Shown: positions 51,091 to 62,359 of the stretch, one piece after another
How the letters are laid out: every line of letters begins with the position of its first letter
Numbering within the stretch: the first letter of the stretch is position 1
Assembly (NCBI GenBank): GCA_026874595.1
Contig: CM049318.1
Coordinates: 3,535,741 to 3,599,740, forward strand
Source: Sipunculus nudus
Lineage: Eukaryota > Annelida > Sipuncula > Golfingiida > Sipunculidae
DNA: 64,000 bases
Direction: 5' to 3'
Made by a program: the position numbers and the translations under genes
The notes under the pieces: generated by a model
Told to the model about the DNA's origin: nothing
Seen by the model: the letters and a program-made list of their open reading frames with translations, nothing else
The model's database searches: none

Positions 51091-52926
51091 AAAAGAGGTA
51101 GGGAAATATTGCTGCTAGAATTGGTAAGTGGTAGACAAAGAGGTAAAGTGTTATGGGGGTTATACATAAATTCATAACACTTCATATGAACAAAAACATT
51201 TGACATGAAGGGATCTTTTTTGTAAAACAGCTGACTAGATAACTGATTAGCAGTACTGGTCTGACTTTTGTTCACATTCGCCTTTTCTATATAGAATAAA
51301 ATAAGTTTGAAGAATACGTCTGTTACTGAAATTGTAGTTCTCAAATTCGATTTGAACGTTTTACAATATTTTTTCCCGAGAAGCATACCCCAGTATGTCA
51401 GAAATCCCCAAAGAACAATGAAGGTAAAACGGAATACATTTGTCAAAATTTTAAAGAGAGTGTTGTCTGAAAATTATGGAATATTAAAGAACCATATTTT
51501 ATTATTTTGTCGGGAAAGGGGCGCCATTATATCGACCAGGGCATGACCAGGAGTTAAATAAAACCAATTGTACGCTAAACTGTAGACAGAATTCGTAAAG
51601 AGAACTAGTGACCTATATACATGACTACATCAAAACATGTTGAGGATAGATTTTCCTTTTCAGGGAGAATTATCGTAATTGTGTCTTAGCCTGCTTCATT
51701 ATTAAACAAACCATTACTTTAATCTATTTTATATGAAAACCCCCTAAAAGAGACCTATTTTTCTGTCGGTTTGTATTTTTGCTAAAATCTAAAAAAAACG
51801 GGTCTTTTTCTGTACCAGTATACCTTGTTCAAATTATTTCAGTATAAAAGACGGAATATATTCAAAACGAATCTCTTCCTGTTGTGTGCCGTGGGACGGC
51901 CGGGACTACTTACCTCAAATGTCAAACTTCAAAATCGAAATTTGTTACATAACAAGAAAACACGTTCTGTTTTCGCTTCACATGCGTTTGCTTGCAAAAT
52001 ATGACTTATTCCGTGAAGTCCTTACCACAAAAAGCACCCATGTTTTTGTAATTTGCATTGAAAGAATTCTTATCCGTCGTACTTGAACGGACTACATTAC
52101 CCTCTCACTACATTTTTACCTACGCTATCTGTGTATAATACAGCCGCGGCACATAGTGCGGGTCAGGCTGTGACACACACAAACCCTGAACAGCAGAATC
52201 GTACCCTTGTGAGTCCGAGACTGCGCATTTCATCCGTGATTCCCCATTATCGCGCGTCGGTGGAGGCTTCAAACTATCGCCCGACGACTGCAAGCTCATT
52301 GTTTGGTGGTTCACACTGATAAACGTTATGCTCAATAGGTATACAGAATTATTGTGATTTACAGGGAAACTGTTTCACGCATTTGATTGCGCTGGCATGT
52401 TGATGACTTAAATACATTTTGAACAACAATAACGAAAAAGAAAGTCTAAACACAAAGCACTTAGGTTGGCACGTAAAATACAGAACTAGGTAACAACGAT
52501 ATTCAGACGGTTAAACATGAATACATCCTACTATAATGGTGGATAAGAGCGTGGTCAGAGCTTTCCTCCAGCTTCTTACAAGATAAGAGTCATTTACCCA
52601 CAAAACTCCCCCATATAGAACTACCCCATCAGACTTTCCTCGAACTACTTTCCTTTTGTAATATCTTGCTCTTTTTAGACCATATCCTCTTAAAAATTAT
52701 CGAAATCGTCCAGGAGGCAGCTATTCGGTTACACACTAAAACATTGAAGCTGTAAGTAGCATACCGGAATATATAGTATATTTAACTTAGATAATTTCAG
52801 TTCTAACTGAGTCAAAATATATCCGGTAACCAATATATTGATTACAATCGGGTCGCAAACAGGAAACGCAACATCTTCTGTCACATTTACCACTGTCTGA
52901 CTCTATGTATCAGTGTTCCCTGGATC
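51091..52926. other. No recognised gene
   Basis: Short frames only. Around 52090-52320 the sequence is locally richer in G+C and CpG, with open frames on both strands, but without a recognisable domain or splice signals I can defend. Confidence 0.45.
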
Positions 52927-53130
52927 TGGGACCTGGACAGTCGAAGGGTTAGCGGTCGACGCTGTCCCGGTATGGCTATGAGAGTGGGTTGTTGTGGCCC
53001 GTTCAAGTACGGTAATTTTCTCCGTGTCCTCCGGTTTCCTTCACATCAGTAGACTACCATACATCACCACTTGAGCCATACAGAGTTATTTGTAATTATA
53101 ACTAGTCGTATAATCCGTGTTAAATAAATA
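52927..53130 (+). mobile_element. tRNA-derived SINE, decayed copy
   Basis: Body and tail match the SINE at 41440: tatggctatgagagtgggtt, tttctccgtgtcctccggtt, acttgagccata, ataatccgtgttaaataaat. The tRNA-like head is eroded: the B box is no longer recognisable in gcggtcgacgctgtcccgg. Confidence 0.75.
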
Positions 53131-53597
53131 AACTTCATATCCGTGTTCCCCCTTTCTAGGGTTATGGTTAAAATTTTACCTTAAATTCTGCCCACGTTTT
53201 CCAAGCTGATGGATCAGGAGAGAACCAGACAAAGCACTGAGCCGGCTACACTGAGGCCCCGACTGTTATCATTACTCCCCCCAAGAGGAAAACTTTCCAG
53301 TCGCGATAATGGGCAGTTCACGTCGGCCTTACACATTCAGACAATCTGGGTCGCAAGGGGACTTATAGTCTGCCCCCCCCCCCCCCGTCACAAACAGGCT
53401 CCTGTTACGTGGTATTTAATATTTTATACCTCCTTTTATTTTCTATATATAGTCTAATTAGAATAATGTTATCCCTGGTGGATGCCAAACCCACTTCTAA
53501 GGATGCAAGTGTTTTCAAGGAAGTGCGCCTGTATATGTATATGTATTTGCCGAGGTGTTTGGCTCGGGAGGGGATGCGAGGAGGAAACGTTTTTAAA

Positions 53598-53960
53598 TTT
53601 TCGTTCCAAATACAAGTAGTATTGAAACAATCTGGGTATAAAATAACATTATAGTCTTGCTTCAGGAAACAAAAAGAAGAAAAACCTTTTACCTAAATAT
53701 TCTTTTCCTTAAAAACTGCATTTACTTTACATTTTGGGCGATTAATGGCTCGGTAGTACAGTGTCGTGGGAACTAGTGAATTATGTAACGTTATCGGTCA
53801 TTTTGGTATTTTATTTATATAAGAGAAACTGCAGTTTCTTGATATTTAAAGTATAATTCACCACTGTGACATTTTTGGTTAATAACTCGCACATTTACGC
53901 ATATGTGCAATTAGAGCCTTTTCATTGACAAAATGACATCCCTTTAATAAGAAAAAATGT
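53598..53960 (+). repeat. Dispersed repeat family 1, uninterrupted copy
   Basis: Left part ttgaaacaatctgggtataa ... cttgcttcaggaaac matches 56490-56556. Right part tgtcgtgggaactagtgaat ... ttatcggtcat ... attagagccttttcattga matches 59812-59983. In this copy the two parts are about 85 bp apart; at the other locus a LINE separates them. Confidence 0.6.
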
Positions 53961-54485
53961 GGAAGGATATAACATTGTATGCCCCTGGATTAGAATGTCC
54001 GCCACCAATATGCGGCCATCCACACATTGACGCAGTCCACGGTCTTTTACCAGCAAATCATGTTTCGATGTTCCTTCGGTGTTCCAATATGCGATGGATG
54101 TTTCTTTTGAATTTTCTATGCATATGTCGCGTACAAACGGGGCAAAGGGGTTAGAATTTGCAATATTTGCGTTTTACGTGCATAATTAATAATTTCAATA
54201 TTTGCTCCCCCGCGGGCGCCTCTTCTCTTTGTGTCTTCGGGTCCCGGTAACACAATGGCCACAGAGTGTGTGATGGCGGGACAGAGTTTTACTCCGGGGG
54301 CCCTATCTGGGGTTTTCTTACATTTCACAGTGACTGGCCCGAAGTAACCCCCATCGGCGATCCCTTCTCAAAAGGGGGATCTTTGAAAGAATTGTTTTGC
54401 AGGAGCCCTCTTCGTGGCCTGATATGCTTGAGTGCACATCTACCGGGTCGCAGGAAATCGTGATGAATAGGCCGAAAAAAGGTAT

Positions 54486-54739
54486 GGTTCTCAGACACTT
54501 TATATCAGAAACATGTGAGGCCGGGCAATATTTTACCTTAGTTTTGTTCGTTTCGATAAAAATTTCACATGATCAGGGAAAGCATGAAAATAACAATTGT
54601 TTTGTTATACACACAAAAGCACATAACAAAGGAAATCTGATCAAAATTGTATCCTTTTATCTTCTTGAAAGATGAAAATCAAAATAAATTGTTTTATGCG
54701 GAGGGGGAGTACAATTGACGCGGGCGGTGCCTGAGAACC
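54486..54739 (+). mobile_element. 254-bp MITE with GGTTCTCAGGCAC ends, copy 2
   Basis: ggttctcagacac at the left pairs with gtgcctgagaacc at the right. Shares the interior words tttcgataaaaatttcac and acaattgacgcgggcggt with copy 1 at 29039. Flanked by at/ata on both sides. Confidence 0.82.
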
Positions 54740-55433
54740 ATATACCTTTTATTATTTTTTTGTCATATACAGTTGCACTTGGTCGCACGAAGTCCAGGGC
54801 CTTGCATGTGATTTGACAAATATTCACCAACACATGCAGGCCTAATATGTAACAGATGTAAAGTAATTGTTAACCAAATTCACATCGAGGTTGGTTCAGT
54901 GTGATGTGTACACGTCGGAGTGGCACCACCAAAGTTGTAAACACATAATTTTAGACTTTAAATTTTTAGCAAATCGAGATTTTTTCTCATTACTGCAGTG
55001 ACAAATATGTAACTCCTGTAAAAATGTATATTTAATACGTTTGTACTGATATTTGTTTCTTTTACATGCATGTGCCATCTTATTTTCAATCATGTTTATG
55101 TAATAATTTTTGTTTTTAAAGACTTTTAATTCTTTAATTTAGTATGTATGCTTTAGCGTATAAGTCATGGCCATCATTGTTACTATTTTCACAACTAAAA
55201 CTGGTATTTTTGCATTTTCTTCTTAGGTCTATTCTGTGAACGGTTTCTTTCGTATTTATATGTAATCCTGTTGGTCAGTTTCTCATGTCACAGGGTACAT
55301 GTGTAGGTGACTATTTGTCAAAGACCCCGAACACATGTTAAGCACTGGGTTTGGGGGACCGTACGCTGTTCCGAAAAATGTTCCGAACGCTGTTCCGAAA
55401 GATATTTATCCACAACACAATACTTATAATGGG

Positions 55434-55560
55434 TCTATATATTAATATCGTAACGCGCTTTTTGTGATTTTCCGTATCTCCAAATTTTCTGTGGATTTTT
55501 GATACCACCGTACGGATTGTCGTGTCGTCCCAAACCGTGCGTAGCACGGGTGTTTGCTAG
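55434..55560 (+). mobile_element. Helitron-like mini-element (127 bp)
   Basis: The 5' end is TCTATATATTAATATC. The 3' end has a 6-bp hairpin, CCGTGC-gta-GCACGG (55535-55549), seven bases before CTAG, followed by T. Helitrons are known to start with TC, end in CTRR about 10 bases after a short GC-rich hairpin, and insert between A and T. The 3' end fits well. The 5' flank is G in place of A, so the left boundary is less certain. No coding capacity; it would depend on another element's Rep/helicase. Confidence 0.65.
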
Positions 55561-55772
55561 TCTGTCTAAAAAGACCTCTGAATAAGACCACCTGTCTAAT
55601 AAGACCACCTGTCTAAAAAGACAACCTCTGTAATAAGACCACCTGTCTAATAATACCACCTGTCTAATAAGACCACCTGTCAAATAAGACCATCTGTCTT
55701 ACAAGACCACCTGTCAAATAAGACCACCTGTCTAAAAAGACAACCTCTGTAATAAGACTACCTGTCTAATAA
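55561..55772 (+). repeat. 17-bp tandem repeat array
   Basis: Units of taagaccacctgtctaa with variants (tgtcaaa, tgtctaaaaagacaacctc). It begins immediately after the CTAG end of the Helitron-like element and ends in a short TA run. A longer ~35-bp phase with aagacaacctctgtaa recurs within it. Confidence 0.93.
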
Positions 55773-56035
55773 ATATATATATATAAGAATAGTACCCTTA
55801 GGGGGTTTACCCACAGCCCCTCAACCGGAAAGAACACACTGCCTCAGTCTTTGTGAAAAATTTAAATAAAATAGAGACATATGTTAGACCTATAGCGTCA
55901 AATTTTCTTTTGGAATTTGTTATATGATAATATATTTGGATTTAGAATATGTGTTTCCATATACGTAAACATTATAAATAGACAGATAGCGATTACAATT
56001 TTTACAGCAAAGTGACAAATGTGCTACATTTTTAA

Positions 56036-56197
56036 CAGCCAATGTGTAAAATCAGTCAATTTGTTAATTGCCTGAGGTTTCCAGTCAATTTTTCCAGTCA
56101 ACTCCTGATTCACTCAAGCAATTTATAAAATGATTGAAATGTTCAGGCACAATTTTACAAATTGACTGAAAAATCACTCAATTTATTTGACACATTA
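56036..56197. mobile_element. Palindromic MITE, copy 1
   Basis: atgtgtaaaatcagtcaatt at the left is mirrored at the right, where the reverse complement reads ttaatgtgtcaaataaattg then cagtcaatttgt. The inner word gcctgag/ttcaggcac is also inverted. About 160 bp and non-coding. A diverged copy lies at 63011-63153 in the opposite orientation. Confidence 0.65.
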
Positions 56198-56489
56198 AAT
56201 GAAATATAAAATGAATCTAATACTATTGTCCTAAAATAACAGAGATTTAAAAGACATTTTATTAATTTCATATACCTTACTCTTACAAAATATTAATATA
56301 TTTTACATTATATTTTTGAACGGCTTAATGTTTATATGTTCAAAAGCGTCCATTTGGCTTAATTCTAATACGGGATGTAAATATTATACTCTCTCATGGG
56401 GCCTAATTTCCTATTGCATTTTTGGAGTGGTTGTAGGCAGGGTGTCCCCCTGAGTCAGTGTGTGAATTTTTTTATTTTACAATTTCATT

Positions 56490-56556
56490 CAAATTTTCAG
56501 CAGGTTTGAAGCAATTTTGGTATGAAATAACAGGGAATATTCTCGCTTCAGAAACC
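56490..56556 (+). repeat. Dispersed repeat family 1, left fragment
   Basis: ttgaagcaattttggtatga and tctcgcttcagaaac match 53620-53671. Together with 59812-59983 it makes a second copy of the family, split by the LINE. Confidence 0.55.
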
Positions 56557-56698
56557 AATTAACAACATGTAAAATTGTTTGACCAAAAATACTTCGGATA
56601 GCAAACGCCCCATGCATTCTACAAGTTGAACTTGAATTTGTGTTTCTTATATGCATTATTTCATCATGTTACCATGAAAATGTTAATGACATACTTTC

Positions 56699-56988
56699 GA
56701 TAGGTTAATATTAGTTAATGCAGTATCCGCTCTGGTTAAGTGTCATACTGTTCGCAATCATGTCAGTGTAATTTATAGTAATTTCTTTCATATGATAGCC
56801 ATTGTAAGATTCAGTTTACTCCTATCGGAAGATATTCATTTCGATAGGTTAATATTAGTTAGTGTGGTATCCGCTCTGGTTAAGTGTCATACTGTTCGCA
56901 ATCATGTCAGTGTAATCTATAGGAATTTCTTTCATCTGATAGCCATTGTAAGATTCAGTTTACTCCTATTGGAAGATATTCATTTGAA
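56699..56988 (+). repeat. 144-bp tandem duplication upstream of the LINE endonuclease
   Basis: Two copies start with gataggttaatattagtta at 56699 and 56843 and differ at about 8 positions. Both contain gtatccgctctggttaagtg and attgtaagattcagtttact. The reading frame of the second copy runs into the endonuclease frame. Position and copy structure suggest 5' UTR monomers. Confidence 0.85.
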
Positions 56989-57031
56989 TCCAAGCCGGGC
57001 CAACAGGAGTGGACGCATTTCTCCAGATTAG

Positions 57032-57690
57032 TATAGTGCAAACAAACTCGAGGACCTTGAATTACTGGCAAAAAGTAGATATATATCTATTATCTGTATA
57101 TGTGAAACGTGGCTAGATCATTCAATACCTGATTGTCTAATTGAATTACCAGGTTATAACTTAACAAGAAGAGACACAAATAGACATGGCGGTGGGGTAT
57201 TTATTTATATAAAAAAATAATTTGCCATTTAATCTTCGTAATGATTTCATGGCAGAATATCAAGAACAAATTTGGATAGATCTACGTTTAAGCAAACAAA
57301 GTATATTGGTTGGTACATATTATCGGCCACCGGGACAAATTGCAGAAAGCCGTAACAAATTTTCTAACTAGATTTTGAAGATACACTGGAGAAGGCGATC
57401 GAGGGCTGTCCTGAAGCTGTCAAAATTGTCGGAGATTTCAATGATCGGTGTGTAGATTGGTCATCAGATCACAGAGATAGTGACCTTGGTAACGCCTTAA
57501 AACATATAACATTGAGCCACGGGCTTTTTCAGCTTATCAAAGAACCAGATGTAATGAATACAGTCAGTCTGTCCTTGATATAATATTTGTAAATTGTTTA
57601 TCTTTAGTTCGCAGCTCTGGCGTTTTACCGCCAATAGCTAACTGTGACCACTCTCCCGTCTTTTGTGACCTATCGCTGACACACTGCTAT
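57032..57690 (+). pseudogene. LINE apurinic-type endonuclease domain, frameshifted
   Basis: Translated in pieces, this gives the standard landmarks of the endonuclease/exonuclease/phosphatase fold of non-LTR elements: ICICETWLD (57075-57120 region), GYNLTRRD, GGGVFIYI, then after a stop YRPPG near 57330, VGDFN near 57430 and CDHSPVF near 57645. GDFN and DH carry active-site residues of the family. The first piece ends in a stop at about 57215; further stops or frame changes follow near 57370 and 57580. The enzyme nicks target DNA to prime reverse transcription. Here it cannot be made as one protein. A stop also lies just upstream (57029-57031), in the same frame as the leading monomer. Confidence 0.85.
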
Positions 57691-58140
57691 CCCCGAATTT
57701 ATAAAAGAACCATCTCAGATTATCATAACGGGGATTCCATCGGCCTAACAGATGCACTCAGTGCTGCACCGTGGCATGTTCCATTTGAACAGTTTGATGA
57801 TATCGATGCCATCGTTGAGTTCTGGCAAAATCTTTTTCTGACAGTTACTGCTGATTTTATACCAGCTAAAACGGTAACAATTCGTCCAAAAAATAAACCA
57901 TGGTTCGACTCCGCAGTGCGTAGACAAATACGTAAACGAAATCGATTTTGGAATCGGTACAGGAAAACTAAATTATCTAAACATATTGAAGTATAAAAAG
58001 GAGTTCGTTTTGACACTGTTCGTTTGATCCGTAACAAGAAACAAAATTATTATGATAATATGAACATTCGACTTCGTAGATGCAAACCACGTGAATGGTG
58101 GCACCTGGTTAAATAAAAATATGGGGAAACAACCATTCTG
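57691..58140 (+). pseudogene. LINE endonuclease-RT connector region
   Basis: The frame beginning near 57580 continues through ADFIPAKTVTIRPKNKPWF, then DSAVRRQIRKRNRFWNRYR, a basic stretch usual before the reverse transcriptase in this LINE group. It stops near 57995, and the following NKKQNYYDNM and REWWHLVK words are interrupted by another stop near 58115. The minus-strand open frames over this interval are shadows of this coding strand. Confidence 0.75.
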
Positions 58141-59096
58141 ATATATCCGTATTGATAAAAGATGATGACGTGATTGCTGACATGTTTATGATGGCATATT
58201 TACTCAATACATTATTAGACGATTTAATAAAGTCAACGTGGGCAAAAACAAATGCAGGGGTGTCTCAAGGTTCTATTTTAGGCCCTTTATTTTTCCTTGT
58301 ATATTTTAATGATATCACGGATGCCATTGAATCAGACATACACTTGTTTGCAGATGATACATGCCTAATTAATATTATTAATGACCCAGAGCCCGAATAT
58401 TGAATGATGGCCGACTTGGCTCAAAAGTGGCACGTGACTTTTAATCCGACAAAAACTGTCGCCATGTCATTCTCTAACAGTATTAATCCACCTGGGCTAT
58501 TATTAAAGTCATATCCGATTGAGAATGTAAACGAGCGTTCATACCTTGGTATTACATTAACATCAAATATGAACTGGTCAAGTCAGATACAGAAAATTCA
58601 TAAAAAGGCTGCTACTCGGCTTGGTTTACTGTCACATCTTAAATACATGTTGAACCGGGAAACCCTTGAGCGTTTGTATATATCATTTAAACGGCCAGTT
58701 CTAGGGTATGGGAATGTAATTTTTCAAAGTTGCACTATGACTGACTCTTTATCCCTGGAATCTATTCAAAATAAAGCTGCACGGATATGTACTGGTGCTA
58801 TTCAAGCCACCAACTCAAACGAGTTGCTGAAAGAAATAGGCTGGGAAACGTTGGCTGAAAGAAGGTCGAGAGCAAAATTAATATTTTTCTACAAAGTTAA
58901 AAATAGGCTGTGTCCAAGTTATTTGTGTCTCGATCGGTTTGTTAACGTTTCCGAATGGTCATTCGGTAGACTAAGAAATCATTCAGATTTCAGAGTTCCT
59001 AAAACTAAGACTGAGAGATATAAGACCTCTTTTTTCCCATCAACCACCCAGCATGGAATAAGCTGCCATATTCAGTACGTTAGTCAGGTTCCTTAA
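58141..59096 (+). pseudogene. LINE reverse transcriptase, C-terminal part
   Basis: One frame runs through 58152-59096 with a single in-frame TGA at 58401. It has GVSQGSILGPLFFLVYF (motif B region), then LFADDTCL, whose two Asp residues form the polymerase active site. The thumb follows: KWHVTFNPTKTVAMSF, YLGITL, KAATRLGLL and KAARICTGA. The fingers and first palm motifs, including the first catalytic Asp, are absent: IKDDDVIADMF jumps to DDLIKSTWAKTNAG, which implies an internal deletion of perhaps 150-200 codons. After RYKTSFFPSTTQ the frame shifts (the natural continuation is in another frame). This is the best-preserved coding relic in the window. Confidence 0.92.
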
Positions 59097-59496
59097 CAAT
59101 TTTCAGATCATGTTTATATAAACACAGGATAAAGAACCGTCTAATTTTTATGCTGGTCAACGAAAAATTAACATTTTACACTGCAGACTACGTTTAAAAT
59201 CAAGTACACTAAAAGGGGACCTCTTCTCACATGGTTTACTAAACGACCCAAAATGTTCCTGATGTATTTCATTTCTTTTTGAATGCCCCTTTTACTATAA
59301 TCAAAGAAACGATTTGTTTGATAAATTGAGGCACTTAAATTTAATTACTGTCGACATGATTAATACACTTCGTTTAAAAAATAAACAATATGCTTTGAAT
59401 GTTTTATTAATGGGGGAACCAAATGTTAATGTTGAGACTATCTTCATTATATTTTCAGCTGTGAATGCATTTATCCACTCATCCAAAAGGGTTTAA
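59097..59496 (+). pseudogene. LINE C-terminal Cys-rich region and ORF2 end
   Basis: In a second frame, GQRKINILHCRLRLKSSTLK leads to KCS-stop-CISFLFECPFYYNQR, a relic of the CxC...H...CPxY zinc-knuckle-like motif found at the C terminus of many invertebrate LINEs, with one codon mutated to a stop and the His not evident. The frame then stays open as LFDKLRHLNLITVDMINTL to a terminal AFIHSSKRV and TAA. The sequence after it to about 59800 is 3' UTR-like. Confidence 0.7.
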
Positions 59497-59811
59497 CATG
59501 CTTAATAGAATATTTATATTTGCATGGATATTTTGTTGATGTACTCAACCCTTTCTTCTAATTCAAATATCCAAACAGCAGCTTGCTAGTTGCTTGATTC
59601 ACCAAGACATCCAGGGTGTATTAGTATGTCCTGTATGTGATGTTTATAAGTATGTGCGTCATGTGTTTATTTTTGTTTTATTTTTGTATTGTATTTGGAT
59701 TTACTGCATTATTTATTATTGATTATTGAAAAGTACGTTCATTAGCACTTTTGTGCCTCTTGTACAATTCAATCGAAAAATTTTGTTTAAATCAAAACTT
59801 GGGTTCCAAAA

Positions 59812-59983
59812 TGTCATGGAAACGAGTGAATCGTGCCAGATTATCAGTCATCATTTTAAGTTTAGTTATTGCTAGAGGATAACACTGATAATATTTGAGC
59901 AAACTGTCACACAAAAGTGTTAAAAAAACTCATATTTTGTGAATTGAAATTAGAGCCTGTTTTATAGCAAAATTGTTATTCCT
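59812..59983 (+). repeat. Dispersed repeat family 1, right fragment
   Basis: tgtcatggaaacgagtgaat, agattatcagtcat and attagagcctgttttatagc match the right part of 53598-53960. It starts just where LINE-like sequence ends. Confidence 0.6.
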
Positions 59984-60649
59984 TTATTTTGCAATATGGG
60001 TATTGGGGTCGGATGGTAATATGGTATGTCCACTATGATGGGAAAAGTTGGGCGATGTCCCAGCCGTTCCCCATCCAATTGTGCTTATGTACTGTTAGAA
60101 TCCATTACAGTTCACAGCCATCACAGTTTGGTCTTAGTAAAAAAAGTAAAAGAAACAAACACAGTCGCTTATTTTGATTAATCCCCACCCTTTTGAACTC
60201 ACTTAACCATTCCTTAATCATGAATTCGGCATCAACAACTGTGTACCTGTGGTTATTCCTCACAGTTCTGCATCATAAGTTCTACATATTACTGCACATT
60301 TTATTGTTTAATGTAATCAAAAACTTCTATTCCACTTTATTCTTGTTCTTACGTATAGGTAAGCAAAGATATGGTAATATATGAGTTGTAAAACAATATG
60401 CATATTTCATAATAATAGTATCACCTCACGAATGTGTGTATTTTTGTCTTTTTACCTGATCAGTATTCTTCATAATTAACCTTGAAAGAAGAAGCCGGAA
60501 TAAATATATCTATACTATTTGGCAATGTCTGCTCAACATCAATGAGATGCGTGAAAACAAAAGACTAATTCATATCGTATCAGTCAATATATCAAACTCG
60601 ACGACCATAGGTCAAGCGCTTGCCGGAAATGATGTGGAAACAAAAAGTG
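59984..60649. other. No recognised feature
   Basis: AT-rich sequence with short open frames only. Confidence 0.45.
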
Positions 60650-61039
60650 AACGAGCAATGAAGAAGAGGAAGAAAACAAGCTGCATTTAACAGTATGACC
60701 AACAACAGGCCAACATTGATATATTTAAGTGGTTCAACTGCAGCGCCCCCGGCCACACTACCCAGAAAATGAAAAATAACTATCTAGATATTATTGCAAG
60801 ACATTAGATGTACCAGTTTCAAAAGGATTCATGCAAAACTGTAGCTTGTAGATTGCTATATGTAAGATGCAAGCACCAGGTGCAGGGCAAATTGAGGACA
60901 ACTGACAAACAGACAAACATACTGACAAGGTGCAACAAGGGCGAGACAAGATGAACTAAATAAGCTATAATTTATGCAATAAAAAGCCTTAGTTTTGGTT
61001 ATATGGCGAAACAAATTACTTGGTGAAATGGTTGGACTG

Positions 61040-61058
61040 TAGTGCCCCCTAGCGGCCA
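61040..61058 (-). promoter_or_regulatory. CTCF-like motif, array unit 2
   Basis: The minus strand reads TGGCCGCTAGGGGGCACTA. It matches the vertebrate CTCF consensus TGGCCACCAGGGGGCGCTA at 16 of 19 positions, including the AGGGGGC core. Binding in this organism is not shown. Confidence 0.45.
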
Positions 61059-61371
61059 TATCCAGAAATTGAAAAATCACATTCTAGATATTATAGCAAG
61101 ACATAAGATGTACCAGTTTCAGAAGGATTCTTGCAAAAACTGAGTCTTGGAGATTGCTATATGTAAAATGCAAGCACCAGCAAGCAGGCGAACTTCGAGG
61201 ACAACTGGTAGCAGACAGACATACTGACAAAGTGACACAAGTTTGAGACCAGATGACTTAGCCAATTTATGGAAAAGTCCTAGAGGAAGAAAATTTTCTA
61301 TTATTTATGTAATTAAGATTTATACTTTTGGAGATATAGCCGAAACATGATATGTTAAAATCCGTTGACTG

Positions 61372-61390
61372 CAGCGCCCCCTAGCGGCCA
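61372..61390 (-). promoter_or_regulatory. CTCF-like motif, array unit 3
   Basis: The minus strand reads TGGCCGCTAGGGGGCGCTG, 16 of 19 matches to the vertebrate CTCF consensus with the full AGGGGGCGCT core. It is in the same orientation as the other units. Confidence 0.5.
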
Positions 61391-62340
61391 GTACCAAAAA
61401 ATGAAGAACCTGTTTCGAGATATTAGTGTAAGACATAACATGTACCAGTTTCAAAAGGATTCCTTCAAAACTGTGGCCTGAAGAATGGTATATGTAAGAC
61501 ACAAGAACCAGCAAGCAGGCGATTTTGAGAACAACTGATAAGCAGACAGACATACTAACAAAGTAATATAAGAATGAGATCACATGGCTTAATCAGGTTA
61601 TGGGGAAGACCCAGATGAATAAAATAAAGTTTTTGTAACTGAGGTTTATAATTTTGGAAATATGGCTAAAAAAGATTTGTTGGGGAGGTTCCCTAGCGGA
61701 CATATTCGGAAAATGAAAAATTCGTTTCGAGATATTAGGGTAAGACATAAGATGTACTAGTTTCAAAAGGATTCCTTCCAAACTGTCGCCTGTAGAATGC
61801 TATATGTAAGACACAAAAACCAGCAAGCAGGCGAATTTGAGGAAAAAATGACAAACAGACAGACATACTGACAAGGTAACACAAGCTTGAGACATGATTA
61901 CTTGACCAATTTATGAAGAAGAATCGGAGGAAGAAAATAAGCTATAGTTTCTCTAATTGAGAATTATTGTTATGGAGATATGGATAAAAAATGATATGTT
62001 GGGGCGGGTCGTGTGCAGCGCCACCTAGCACCATATTCGGAAAATGAAAAATTTGTTCCGAGATATTCGTGAAAAACATAACATATACCAGTTTCAAAAG
62101 GATTCCTTCCAAACTGTGGCCTGTAGAATGCTATATAGGTGAAGAACCAGCAAAAATCGAATTTGAGGACAAATGACATACAGACAGACATACTGACAAA
62201 GTGACACAAGATTTAGACCAGATGACTTTCCCTTGTTATGGAGAAGACCCAGAAGAAGAAACCAAGCTATAGTTTCTGTAACTGAGTTTTATAGTTTTGG
62301 AGATATGTCCAATGAATGATATGTTCGAAAGGTTCAAGTG

Positions 62341-62359
62341 CAGCGCCCCCTAGCAGCCA
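62341..62359 (-). promoter_or_regulatory. CTCF-like motif, array unit 6
   Basis: The minus strand reads TGGCTGCTAGGGGGCGCTG. The core is intact with one more flank mismatch. Units 1, 4 and 5 (near 60741, 61688 and 62016) have the word with deletions or an interrupted C-run. Confidence 0.45.

Larger units (their letters stand above)
56640..59805 (+). mobile_element. LINE (Jockey/CR1-like non-LTR retrotransposon), defective
   Basis: A ~3.1-kb plus-strand element. In order it has two 144-bp 5' monomers, an apurinic-type endonuclease, a connector, the last part of a reverse transcriptase, and a C-terminal Cys-rich region, ending in an AT-rich tail. No ORF1 is seen. Frameshifts, stops and an internal deletion make it non-functional. 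The limits are inferred from the codons and from the interruption of repeat family 1 at both sides (missing between about 56560 and 59810). Exact ends and target-site duplication could not be fixed. Confidence 0.85.

Noticed and set aside
50709-51175. Cys/Ser/Val-rich minus-strand frames that resemble a secreted peptide
   Set aside because: They are translations of the CAGA tract in three frames.
52083-52335. CpG-richer patch with open frames on both strands, possibly an exon or promoter
   Set aside because: No domain, repeat or reliable splice signal; the composition shift alone is not enough.
57723-58037. Minus-strand frame of 104 codons
   Set aside because: Shadow of the LINE coding strand, where the plus strand gives a recognisable retrotransposon protein.
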